Positions 23,775 to 31,672 of a DNA stretch of 49,166 nucleotides are shown here, piece by piece. Numbering within the stretch: the stretch's first letter is position 1; each line of letters starts with the position of its first letter. A model generated the notes under the pieces. That model was not told the DNA's origin. It searched no databases and saw only the letters and a program-made list of their open reading frames with translations. Location of the stretch: the NCBI GenBank assembly GCA_003612525.1, contig RAZD01000027.1:1-49166 (forward strand), in the 5' to 3' direction. Origin of the DNA: a bacterium C-53. Its GTDB lineage: Bacteria > Bacillota > Clostridia > Lachnospirales > Lachnospiraceae. A program made the position numbers and the translations under genes.

Positions 23775-25841
23775 TTAGATGGAATATCTATGACGATTTA
23801 TAATCTGTCTCTGAAATTCAGGGGCCAGTTCACAGAAGTACCCGCTCCATCCCCATACCCGGACAATCAGATTGCTATGCTTTTCCGGATGTTTAATCGC
23901 ATCCTGCAAAACACGGTAATCAAGAATATTCAACTGTAACTGCTGGTTGCCCAGTTTCACAAAATACTGAATCATTGCCGCCAGCTTATTCACACCCCCT
24001 TTCGTGCTTAATACAGTTGAAGAGAATTCAACGGTAATCGGACCCCCATTCATTACTCTGGAATAATCAATCACCGAAAAAGATTTCAAAACACTGAGCA
24101 ACCCATTTACTTTCACCCCACAGGCAGGCGCCAGACTGGACGGAAACGCCTCTCCCTTTCTTCTTCCATCAATTGTCGCGTCTACAGCCGGTTCAATCAT
24201 CCAATCATTCATACGGTTTGCAAGCCAGACATAAAATTGGGCCGAACCTGTTCCCGGACGTATTTTGCAATCACGAGTCGAATAATGATCACATGCATCT
24301 GCAAAAACATCAAATATGAATTTAAGACAGCGATCTACATCCTCAATATTATTTCCTACTTTATTTTTATCATTCCTTAATTCTCTCAGCAACAATTCTT
24401 CATTATCAAAGTCATCAAGAACTGCTTTTTTTAAACAACCTAGCTTCTTACGCTGTCCATGATGAATCAAATCTTTCACCATATACAAAGCATCTGCCGC
24501 ATTCGCGCTCCCCGCTCCGTGCAGTCCTCGATTCCGATAGTTTGCTGTCTCAGTTATATCACGGCACTTTTTTATAGATTCGTAAAAGAATAAAGATACA
24601 ATCGGAGATGGCAGCAAATACTGATCTCTGTTTCTCAAAATATGATTCACCTGTTCATAGATATTGTCTCTTACTGCTGTTTCAATCTGTTCTGTCGACA
24701 CAGTTTCCGTATCACATTCCATAACTGCCTGATTTACAGCATATGGAAAAGAAACCGCGCCCTGATTCACAATATCAAGTCCTTTACCAGGGATAATAAA
24801 CTCCCAGCAAGCCGCCACCGTATAATTTCTGGCATCCTCCAGTTTATATCCCGCCTTTACAAGTGCAGGAATCACCACCTCGTCATTTGAATACTGTGGA
24901 AAACCGAGACCGGCTTTTGTTAATTCACATCCTAATACCAACAAATCATAAGGTGTATTCGAATCAATACGAAGATTTATCTTCGGGTCAATCAGTTTCA
25001 GATCTTTAGATACCCTTAAAATCATGTAGGTCAATTCATTTACGCCATCACTGCCATCCGGTCTGCAGCCGCCTAACATCATACTCTGGCCATTATCTCC
25101 CTGTTGAACACCAAAATATAAGTCCGTATCCCTGTTTAAAGAGATAAAGAATTCCCTCAGTAATTCCTCCGCACTTTCTCTCGTCAAATATCCTTTCTTT
25201 ACATCATTTTCATAATAATCTATTAAATATTGGTCAATTCTTCCAAAACCTAATTGATAATTGCCCGCCAGGTAAAACATAGATGAAAGAATCCGTACCG
25301 ACTGTAACGCCTGTGCAAAAGATTCCGCCGGGTACATTGGCGCTTTTTGCAGAATTTCTTTTACGTATGTATTTCCGATTCGCTCCGCTTCCTTTTGATA
25401 ACGCTTTACAAGAAGATCAACCGCATCGATTATTATACGACAGGATTCTTTAAAATCTTCTGACCTGTTATCATCTTTCTTACATGACGTTTCTATCTCC
25501 CGCATAATTCCGGTAAGCCCTTTGGAAAGAAGGATAGAATAATCGGGACATACATTATTGATTACATTGTAGAACTTCTTTTTTGTATCAAATTCAGCTG
25601 CAATATCTTCATATATATAAGCAGGCGTAATATTTTTGTTCGTTCTTGTAAATGTGATTTTTTCATCCGGAAAAACAACAGGTATCTCAGCCTGACACAT
25701 CCTGGAAAAATGAACAGCCATCTTCTTTTGAAAAGAAATTCCGCTTTCATATTTATCAGATACATCTCTTACACGGTCTTGACGAAATACACGGTAATAT
25801 CGTCTCTGAACAAAGTCTCTCTCTTTTTTCACCGAATACAT
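23775..25841 (-). CDS. Short glycyl radical enzyme of unknown substrate
   Basis: 688 residues, shorter than typical pyruvate formate-lyase or diol dehydratase relatives (about 750-850). Family marks are GFGRIDQYLIDYYE near 198-211, the cysteine loop NYTVAACWEFIIPGKG with the thiyl Cys345 and, two residues on, Glu347, and the C-terminal glycyl loop RVWGWSGYF with Gly664. The Cys-x-Glu spacing is that of the eliminase/dehydratase group (glycerol dehydratase, choline lyase), not the Cys-Cys of formate-lyases. The usual loop is RV(S/A)GYS; the two tryptophans here are unusual. The cognate activase is two genes upstream, with a galactofuranosyltransferase-like gene between. AGGAGG lies six bases before the ATG. 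The substrate is unknown; context suggests a sugar or polyol. Confidence 0.88.
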   Translation of the reverse strand: MYSVKKERDFVQRRYYRVFRQDRVRDVSDKYESGISFQKKMAVHFSRMCQAEIPVVFPDEKITFTRTNKNITPAYIYEDIAAEFDTKKKFYNVINNVCPDYSILLSKGLTGIMREIETSCKKDDNRSEDFKESCRIIIDAVDLLVKRYQKEAERIGNTYVKEILQKAPMYPAESFAQALQSVRILSSMFYLAGNYQLGFGRIDQYLIDYYENDVKKGYLTRESAEELLREFFISLNRDTDLYFGVQQGDNGQSMMLGGCRPDGSDGVNELTYMILRVSKDLKLIDPKINLRIDSNTPYDLLVLGCELTKAGLGFPQYSNDEVVIPALVKAGYKLEDARNYTVAACWEFIIPGKGLDIVNQGAVSFPYAVNQAVMECDTETVSTEQIETAVRDNIYEQVNHILRNRDQYLLPSPIVSLFFYESIKKCRDITETANYRNRGLHGAGSANAADALYMVKDLIHHGQRKKLGCLKKAVLDDFDNEELLLRELRNDKNKVGNNIEDVDRCLKFIFDVFADACDHYSTRDCKIRPGTGSAQFYVWLANRMNDWMIEPAVDATIDGRRKGEAFPSSLAPACGVKVNGLLSVLKSFSVIDYSRVMNGGPITVEFSSTVLSTKGGVNKLAAMIQYFVKLGNQQLQLNILDYRVLQDAIKHPEKHSNLIVRVWGWSGYFCELAPEFQRQIINRHRYSI

Positions 25842-25850
25842 AAGCGCCTC

Positions 25851-27665
25851 CTAATCCAAACTTAAATAGTCCCTCCAGAAATCATAGGACGTCAACCTTG
25901 CAAAATTGGAACTGTAATCTTCTTCCAAAATATCATAACGATCTTCCAACTCTTTTATTTTCTTTCGAAATTCCCGTGTCAGTGTCCTTTCTTTATGAAA
26001 ATCAAATTTTCGAGTTATACTTGTATGTTTTAACAGATTATATACCTTTACCTGCTTATGAAGGAGAAATGCATCCTCTGGCGGGAACCATTCCGGGGCT
26101 GTATTCATCTTATTCCGCTTTATAATACATTTTAAACAGGGCATCCACTTATAACAAACAGGAAGGATTCGATTCAATACACACCTTAACTTTGACCATT
26201 CAAATCTTTTATCCCTGATTGCATACAATTCATATGGGTCCGAAACACAGTCTTCCGGTTCCTTTGCCATTTCCTGCAATAAATGCATAATCTCCACAGG
26301 ATTTTCATTAAAAATCCTGCTGCCCTTCAAAATATCTTCAATTGCTTTTATCAAGAGCCGAACGGATACATAATCATACGTCTCAATTGCATAATGAAAC
26401 TTTTCACAATATAAAGCCTTAAATTTTTGTTTAAATCCCTTTGTATACAAAGTGTTTACAATAAACATATTTCTGAACATATAATATGTATCCGTAATTT
26501 TATTCACACGATAATAGAATGGCGCATGCCATATACAAATTCCATTTAATTGAATAAATACCTTGCCATGATTCCTGTATCCATATTCCACATCATCGCC
26601 TCTTATGAAAAACGGCATAGGGAGCTTATTGATATAGGATTTATTAACCGGAAATGAACAGTAGAACCATCCACCATCTACTTTCGGATAATCCCTATAA
26701 TACACCTCATCGGATATTTCATTTACCCTTAAAATTTCATCATAGAACGACAGATTTCCTTCCCCATGATAAGGATTACACCATATTCCATTCTGAACCG
26801 CCAGGTTCTCATAAAATATAATTTTATGATAAATATCAAACATAGCGCCATTGATCAGTGCATCCTGATATGAATCTTTTAAATAATCCGCCAAAACCAA
26901 TGTACGATAAAAACTCTCAGGAATAATTTCAACATCATCATCCATAAAAAGACATCTCGTATATTCTTTATCCGACTTACAGACTTCTATCAATCCTCTC
27001 CCAAATCCACCTGCGCCGCCGGCATTTATATTGGAATAAATATTCGTATATTGATTTTTCAGACACCCCTCCAGAGTCTGCCCGTTATCCACCACAAATA
27101 AATGCATACGGTCCTGCAATTCTATGTTACTGTCCATATAATCCTTAAAAAGATTTATCGTATTACGTATGTAATCTTCCCTTTTGTAAGTGCACGTAAC
27201 AATTGCCAGGCAATTTTTCTTTTTCGGCTTTGAATCTGTATACCATCCCATTGATTTAATATCACATGGCTGGTCCTTCTGGTCGCGCAGAATAAAATAA
27301 ACTGCATCATAATCAGCCGGATTTTGAATGGAAATAGAAACAGGACAATTCTGATCTACATATTCTTTAAAAAACAGTCTCTCATCAATCCGGTTATATG
27401 CCATATTACGATTGCTTCCAATCACCTCAATGCAATATGTACCGGATACATCAAGACACAGATATAAATTACTAAGCTCTGCATAATGAAACCATTTTTT
27501 TGCAGCAAATACATTCATCCATGTATTGAAATATCGTTCCCTTAAAATATTTAAACTCTTTCCAAATGCATTGCATTCTACAACCTCCGAACGCATAAAT
27601 AACTCGCTATAATCTCTGTCTTTCGCTTCCGGCATAAGAATGCGTTGTAAAAGGTTTTTATTCAT
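25851..27665 (-). CDS. GlfT2-like galactofuranosyltransferase (GT2 family)
   Basis: 604 residues. The N-terminal 150 look like the beta-barrel domain of GlfT2-type enzymes (YLCLDVSGTYCIEV). The GT-A core follows: LAIVTCTYKREDYIRNTI, the metal motif CLFMDDDVEIIP, the catalytic FFIRGDDVEYGYR and IWHAPFYYR, then TDTYYMFRNMFI, in the same order as mycobacterial GlfT2. The C-terminal part is helical. These enzymes add galactofuranose from UDP-Galf to a growing glycan. I choose the ATG at 27665, with GGAGGGAG nine bases upstream, over one at 27686 that lies within the activase gene. It overlaps the activase stop and precedes the glycyl radical enzyme by 9 bp, so they form an operon. Confidence 0.75.
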   Translation of the reverse strand: MNKNLLQRILMPEAKDRDYSELFMRSEVVECNAFGKSLNILRERYFNTWMNVFAAKKWFHYAELSNLYLCLDVSGTYCIEVIGSNRNMAYNRIDERLFFKEYVDQNCPVSISIQNPADYDAVYFILRDQKDQPCDIKSMGWYTDSKPKKKNCLAIVTCTYKREDYIRNTINLFKDYMDSNIELQDRMHLFVVDNGQTLEGCLKNQYTNIYSNINAGGAGGFGRGLIEVCKSDKEYTRCLFMDDDVEIIPESFYRTLVLADYLKDSYQDALINGAMFDIYHKIIFYENLAVQNGIWCNPYHGEGNLSFYDEILRVNEISDEVYYRDYPKVDGGWFYCSFPVNKSYINKLPMPFFIRGDDVEYGYRNHGKVFIQLNGICIWHAPFYYRVNKITDTYYMFRNMFIVNTLYTKGFKQKFKALYCEKFHYAIETYDYVSVRLLIKAIEDILKGSRIFNENPVEIMHLLQEMAKEPEDCVSDPYELYAIRDKRFEWSKLRCVLNRILPVCYKWMPCLKCIIKRNKMNTAPEWFPPEDAFLLHKQVKVYNLLKHTSITRKFDFHKERTLTREFRKKIKELEDRYDILEEDYSSNFARLTSYDFWRDYLSLD

Positions 27666-28449
27666 TTGTATAATCTCCCTCCACATAATTTCTGACTGTA
27701 TAATCCATAGTTCTCATTTTCTTTTCAAAATCTTTAACTGCTTTTCTATTATTTCTACGATAAGTTTCCTTCAACGGATAAATCATTCCATAAACCGGAT
27801 ATTTGCCACCGGCAAATTCATTATATGGAAGCAAATGAATCTCAATTTGTTCTTTCGGACAAAGACACCGAATCAAATCCACTGCCTGTTCCAAATTACT
27901 TTTCGTATCTGTTATATCCGGTATCATTGGCATGCGTATTACCGTCCTTTTCTTTTTTTCCATTAATAATTCAAGATTTCCAAGAATTTTTCTATTGGAT
28001 ACACCTGTATAATTTACATGCTCTTCTTCCTCAACCAGTTTCAGATCAAAATAGAACAGTTCAAAAACTTCTGATAATTTTAAAAACCAATTTGTATCGC
28101 AATATCCTGATGTATCCAGCACTTTATGAATATACGGCATCCTGACAGCACATTCATACAAAAATTCCGCCTGCGCGGACGGCTCTCCCCCTGAAAAGGT
28201 TACACCTCCATCAAATTCCCTGAAAAATTGCTCATAAGACCTCAGACGATTCACCATTTCATCAACCGTCCATTCTTTACCCACATATTGCTTCGTATGA
28301 TTATTAAAGACAGGTTCTTTACTTATTCCTTCAGGATTATGACACCACAGACATCTCAGAGGACATCCTTTCATAAAAACCGTAACTCTTACCCCTGGCC
28401 CATCATTAATCGAAAATTCCTTAATATCAAAAATCTTTCCTCTAATCAT
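27658..28449 (-). CDS. Glycyl radical enzyme activating enzyme (radical SAM)
   Basis: 263 residues. The radical SAM cluster motif GCPLRCLWCHNPE has Cys29, Cys33 and Cys36 (C-x3-C-x2-C); GGVTFSGGEPSAQ gives the SAM-binding GGE motif, and the N-terminus ends with NDGPGVRVTVF, the usual activase signature. There is no ferredoxin insert with extra clusters, as in pyruvate formate-lyase activase and unlike glycerol dehydratase activases. It should abstract hydrogen from the glycine of the nearby glycyl radical enzyme. It overlaps the preceding methyltransferase-like gene by 8 bp. Confidence 0.92.
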   Translation of the reverse strand: MIRGKIFDIKEFSINDGPGVRVTVFMKGCPLRCLWCHNPEGISKEPVFNNHTKQYVGKEWTVDEMVNRLRSYEQFFREFDGGVTFSGGEPSAQAEFLYECAVRMPYIHKVLDTSGYCDTNWFLKLSEVFELFYFDLKLVEEEEHVNYTGVSNRKILGNLELLMEKKKRTVIRMPMIPDITDTKSNLEQAVDLIRCLCPKEQIEIHLLPYNEFAGGKYPVYGMIYPLKETYRRNNRKAVKDFEKKMRTMDYTVRNYVEGDYTNE

Positions 28450-29149
28450 TTTTTCTCAGATACATAATTATGCTGCTTACATATTCCGTCCGGTCTTCTG
28501 CCAATTCCGGGTTATTATCACACTGATAAAAACAATTTTCCAGTACAAGTCCATAATCTTGTGCATGCTGCATCAGACTTCCTGACAACCCTGAATCTCC
28601 ATAAAAAGAAATAGCCAGTATTCCATTGTATTCAATAAGACTGCACAATTCATGAATATCTTCTTTTGTTAACAACATATTCTTTCTATCGTGAAAACAA
28701 ATGACTATATTATATTTTTGAACAATATCCCTACAACAGCCTGTCTGAAAAATAAGGGAATCGGAACCATAATACATCTTTCCCAATCTGCTATAATAAT
28801 CAACTGTATTCAGACAACAACATTGATTGATTGGCGTATATTTAACAAGGAGATCTGCTCCTGTCCCATATTCACACTCCAAATCCAGAACCATATCATT
28901 TTCCCTGATATATCTCAGTAAATACAAATATCGATAAACAAACGGTTCTGAAGCCATACATAATCTTTCAAACATATTTTGGTTTCTGTTATTTTCAATT
29001 ACCAGGCTGCATTTCTGATCAATTCTGTTCATTGTATTTTCAAAATCATTTAATCGATCATTTACTTTTAAAATATTTCTGTAATTGGGATTGATTTTAT
29101 AAAAGACCTTTCTCAGTTTATCTTTCATCCCCTGTTTCAGTTCATGCAC
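28442..29149 (-). CDS. SAM-dependent methyltransferase-like protein with degenerate motif I
   Basis: 235 residues. The first 60 look helical or coiled (ILKVNDRLNDFENTMNRIDQ). A Rossmann methyltransferase domain follows: MVLDLECEYGTGADLLV is motif I, but the usual first glycine (D-x-G-C-G) is replaced by glutamate. Later motifs (YNIVICFHD, YNGILAISFYG) fit class I methyltransferases. It may be a divergent enzyme or bind another ligand. I start at a GTG at 29149 because AAGGAG lies seven bases upstream; an ATG seven codons earlier lacks a ribosome site. It is the first gene of the glycyl-radical operon. Confidence 0.6.
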   Translation of the reverse strand: MHELKQGMKDKLRKVFYKINPNYRNILKVNDRLNDFENTMNRIDQKCSLVIENNRNQNMFERLCMASEPFVYRYLYLLRYIRENDMVLDLECEYGTGADLLVKYTPINQCCCLNTVDYYSRLGKMYYGSDSLIFQTGCCRDIVQKYNIVICFHDRKNMLLTKEDIHELCSLIEYNGILAISFYGDSGLSGSLMQHAQDYGLVLENCFYQCDNNPELAEDRTEYVSSIIMYLRKND

Positions 29150-29206
29150 GTTTCTTCTCCTTATTGTCATATGGACAAATCCAGTTTCCTTGTAATATTT
29201 CCTCTT

Positions 29207-29235
29207 ATTTTAGAGTTTATAACTCTATTTGTCAA
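29207..29235 (-). promoter_or_regulatory. Promoter of the glycyl-radical/glycosyltransferase operon
   Basis: On the minus strand a consensus -35 TTGACA (29235-29230) and a -10 TAAAAT (29212-29207) are exactly 17 bp apart. The spacer is filled by the 17-bp palindrome at 29211-29227. Confidence 0.75.
29211..29227. promoter_or_regulatory. Palindromic operator candidate between divergent genes
   Basis: TAGAGTTTATAACTCTA has two 7-bp arms (TAGAGTT/AACTCTA) around TAT. It overlaps the spacer and -10 of the minus-strand promoter and lies 53 bp before the divergent XRE-type regulator gene, a classical place for that regulator to bind. Confidence 0.6.
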
Positions 29236-29279
29236 TAGAAATCCATCTTTTGCCTATACTTATTCCAAGAGGTGTTCGT

Positions 29280-29504
29280 ATGAAATATAATGAAAGAATA
29301 CGCGAAATCAGAGAAGACCGTTCGCTGACGCAGCAAAAAGTCGCCGACCTGCTCCATATAGGACAAAGAACATATGCCGATTATGAAAGCGGCAAGACAA
29401 GAATCCCTATTGATAATCTTTTAATTCTGGCAAGGTTTTATGATGTCTCACTTGATTATATTACCGGAGCAAGCAACATTCAGACTGAGTATCCAAAGAA
29501 ATAG
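29280..29504 (+). CDS. XRE-family HTH transcriptional regulator, small
   Basis: 74 residues, essentially one Cro/C1-type helix-turn-helix domain: IREIREDRSLTQQKVADLL, then YADYESGKTRIPIDNLLILARFYDVSLDYI. It lacks a sensor domain, so it may respond through partner binding or simply as a repressor. The ATG at 29280 has an AGAGGTG element. It is transcribed away from the glycyl-radical operon and is its likely regulator. A strong terminator begins at its stop codon. Confidence 0.88.
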   Translation: MKYNERIREIREDRSLTQQKVADLLHIGQRTYADYESGKTRIPIDNLLILARFYDVSLDYITGASNIQTEYPKK

Positions 29505-29546
29505 GCAGAAGCACTTTACTTTTCAAATGCTTCTGCCTGTTTTTTA
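29503..29546 (+). terminator. Terminator of the XRE regulator
   Basis: AGGCAGAAGCA (29503-29513) pairs with TGCTTCTGCCT (29528-29538), followed by GTTTTTTAC. The stem overlaps the regulator stop codon. Confidence 0.9.
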
Positions 29547-29774
29547 CTGCTTTTTCGCTCTTTCTGCAATATATGTATCCAGCCTGTTCACCGTTGTTCT
29601 AAACTCTGTCTGCATATCTTTCAAATAAAATTTTATGCCATTTACAATCCATTTTACTTCTCCCTGTTCGTCCTCACCATATGCTGTTTCAATTGCATTT
29701 AAGATACGCACCAAAGATTCCTGATGATACTCCACTTCTAAAAATTCTCTCATAATTGAATACAGTTGCTCCAT
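29544..29774 (-). CDS. Small helical hypothetical protein
   Basis: 76 residues, probably all helical: MEQLYSIMREFLEVEYHQ, AIETAYGEDEQGEVKWI, then a C-terminal helix ending YIAERAKKQ. No catalytic motif, membrane segment or cysteine. An AGGAGG-like site precedes the ATG at 29774. It lies 46 bp downstream of spmB and may be part of that transcript. I do not recognise the family; it resembles small conserved Lachnospiraceae proteins of unknown role. Confidence 0.6.
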   Translation of the reverse strand: MEQLYSIMREFLEVEYHQESLVRILNAIETAYGEDEQGEVKWIVNGIKFYLKDMQTEFRTTVNRLDTYIAERAKKQ

Positions 29775-29820
29775 GCCTACTTCCTCCTGGGTTTTCTTTC
29801 ACTGTATACAATTATTTGAC

Positions 29821-30360
29821 TCAATTCATTCCTGCCAGCGCTACACTTGCAACAATTCCCGCTGCTGTGGCAATTAAAGCGCCGGGAAGCGTCCAGCGTG
29901 TTTTCTTTACGCCTGCTGCCATAAAATACACACACATTGTATAAAAAACCGTTTCAGTACACCCCATCATGATAGATGCCGTCATTCCAATATATGAATC
30001 CGGTCCATAAGTTTTAAAAAGATCCGTTGCAACCCCCGTAGCTGCCGACGAAGAAAACAAACGCACGATAACCAGTGGAACAAGCTGTGACGGAAAATGT
30101 ATCAATGCGGTCAATCCCGATACCGCATTATTTAAAAAATCAAAAAAACCGGATGCACGAAGCATTCCCACCGCTACCATAAGTCCAATCAGCGTCGGCA
30201 TAATTTTAAGAACGGTCTTAAACCCATCTTCCGCTCCCCTGATAAAATCTTCATATATATTTCTTCGCATCAAAATTCCATAACCGACAATCGAAAAGAT
30301 CAGAAGCGGAATCATCATTTCCGACAAATATTGAAAATAGAATGCCATAAAAATAACCAT
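29821..30360 (-). CDS. spmB: Spore maturation protein B
   Basis: 179 residues with about five membrane helices. GFKTVLKIMPTLIGLMVAVG, RLFSSSAATGVATDLF and MMGCTETVFYTMCVYF are typical of SpmB and the nucleoside-recognition (gate) domain. SpmA and SpmB act together in spore-core dehydration. The start could be the ATG at 30360 (GGAAAGG nearby) or at 30348. It follows spmA by about 200 bp rather than directly, with hairpins in between. Confidence 0.88.
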   Translation of the reverse strand: MVIFMAFYFQYLSEMMIPLLIFSIVGYGILMRRNIYEDFIRGAEDGFKTVLKIMPTLIGLMVAVGMLRASGFFDFLNNAVSGLTALIHFPSQLVPLVIVRLFSSSAATGVATDLFKTYGPDSYIGMTASIMMGCTETVFYTMCVYFMAAGVKKTRWTLPGALIATAAGIVASVALAGMN

Positions 30361-30371
30361 GCCTTTCCATA

Positions 30372-30456
30372 GCCTGCGAATTTGAGTCGCAGGCGCAAAT
30401 TTGCGTGTGAAACCAGTAAACCCTCATATAAACAGTCTCTAACTATTATATGAGGG
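30372..30456 (-). promoter_or_regulatory. Hairpins between spmA and spmB
   Basis: GCCTGCGA/TCGCAGGC (30372-30394) forms a hairpin just upstream of the spmB ribosome site. The palindrome CGCAAATTTGCG (about 30394-30405) overlaps its upstream edge, so the two could compete. Further from spmB, CCCTCATATA (30421-30430) pairs with TATATGAGGG (30447-30456) and could be a weak terminator of spmA. Confidence 0.45.
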
Positions 30457-30568
30457 CTTATTGCACATCATTCTATTTTCCATTCAGCTTTTCCGATTGA
30501 ATCAAATTGAATTTTCGTTTACATTACTTTCACTTTACGTTTTAAAATACAAAAAAGGAACATAGCGC

Positions 30569-31156
30569 TCAAGCGCTCCGTTTCCTGTCCATTATTTTAC
30601 AAAACACCACCGCCACTGCCGTACTTACCGTTGTCGCTACCAATGCAGGCCCGATCACCGCTGTAGGATTCACACTTCCATACTGGCTCCGGTATGCAAT
30701 AATATTTACCGGAATCAATTGCAGTGATGAAATATTCAGAATCAGGAAGGTGCACATTTCATTGCTTGCCACCTGGCGGGATGAACCATCTCGTCTCTTT
30801 GAAAGCTCTTCCATCGCCTTAAGCCCGGCCGGAGTTGCCGCCCATCCAAGACCCAGAATATTCGCAATCATATTACTGATTATATATTCCTCTGCTTTAC
30901 TCTCTCCACGCTTTAAATTCGGGAACAAAAATCGGATTACAGGACGCAGTTTCCTAGAAGCTCCCTGAATGATTCCCGCTTCCTTTGCAATCTCCATAAT
31001 TCCCACCCAGAATGACATTATACCAATCATCGTAATACAAAGAGAAACAGCTTCCTTTGATGAATTTAACGCAGCTTCACCGACCTGCCCAAGTGTTCCA
31101 TTGACCGTACCGTATAAGATTGAGAGAACAATCATGCCTCCCCAGATATAATTCAT
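30569..31156 (-). CDS. spmA: Spore maturation protein A
   Basis: 195 residues with about four membrane helices. SFWVGIMEIAKEAGII, ISNMIANILGLGWAATPAG and ASNEMCTFLILNISSLQLIP are SpmA signatures (nucleoside recognition domain). It works with SpmB in spore cortex and core maturation. The second of two adjacent ATGs (31156, MNYIWGG) has GAAGG five bases upstream and matches the usual family start; a TTG upstream is unlikely. Confidence 0.9.
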   Translation of the reverse strand: MNYIWGGMIVLSILYGTVNGTLGQVGEAALNSSKEAVSLCITMIGIMSFWVGIMEIAKEAGIIQGASRKLRPVIRFLFPNLKRGESKAEEYIISNMIANILGLGWAATPAGLKAMEELSKRRDGSSRQVASNEMCTFLILNISSLQLIPVNIIAYRSQYGSVNPTAVIGPALVATTVSTAVAVVFCKIMDRKRSA

Positions 31157-31277
31157 CATAGCCTTCAACCAACATATTTTTTCCTAATATATTCCATATA
31201 TAATATTTCTATACCTTTACTTTATCACTTTAAATTAATAAATTTTTGTACAAAAATTTAAACAACTGAACTTTTTG

Positions 31278-31306
31278 TTGTATTTCCATATTTTTACTTG
31301 TATAAT
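31278..31306 (+). promoter_or_regulatory. Promoter of the AbrB-type regulator
   Basis: TATAAT at 31301-31306 with TTGTAT at 31278-31283, 17 bp apart. It lies about 80 bp before the start codon. Confidence 0.6.
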
Positions 31307-31387
31307 GTCATATAAAAGGAGTTCACTACGAATTTTGTCAAATATTTACGCAGAGAATTCCGCTTAAAATGAAAGGAGGAAATGTCT

Positions 31388-31657
31388 ATGACAGATACAG
31401 GGGTTGTAAGGCGGCTTGACGAACTTGGAAGAATCACGCTCCCTATGGAACTCAGAAGAGCTCTCGATCTTACAGACAGGGATTCTCTTCATATCTATGT
31501 AGAAGGTCAGCGTATTGTTCTTGAAAAATATGCACCGGTAGATATTTTTACTGGTACAAGGGAAGACTTAATTGAATATAACGGCAAAAAAGTCTCTAAA
31601 GATACGATTCGTGAACTGGCTAGAATAGCCAATATTAAATTAGCGGAACAGAACTAA
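31388..31657 (+). CDS. AbrB/SpoVT-type transition-state regulator
   Basis: 89 residues. The N-terminal swapped-hairpin DNA-binding domain reads VRRLDELGRITLPMELRRAL and IVLEKYAPVDIF, as in AbrB, Abh and SpoVT; a short C-terminal part follows. Such proteins control growth-phase and sporulation genes. I choose the ATG at 31388: AAAGGAGG ends eight bases upstream, while it is only 2 nt from the ATG at 31382. It converges on rsmI with just 15 bp between stops and no terminator visible. Confidence 0.9.
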   Translation: MTDTGVVRRLDELGRITLPMELRRALDLTDRDSLHIYVEGQRIVLEKYAPVDIFTGTREDLIEYNGKKVSKDTIRELARIANIKLAEQN

Positions 31658-31672
31658 ACAATAAGTTTAGAT

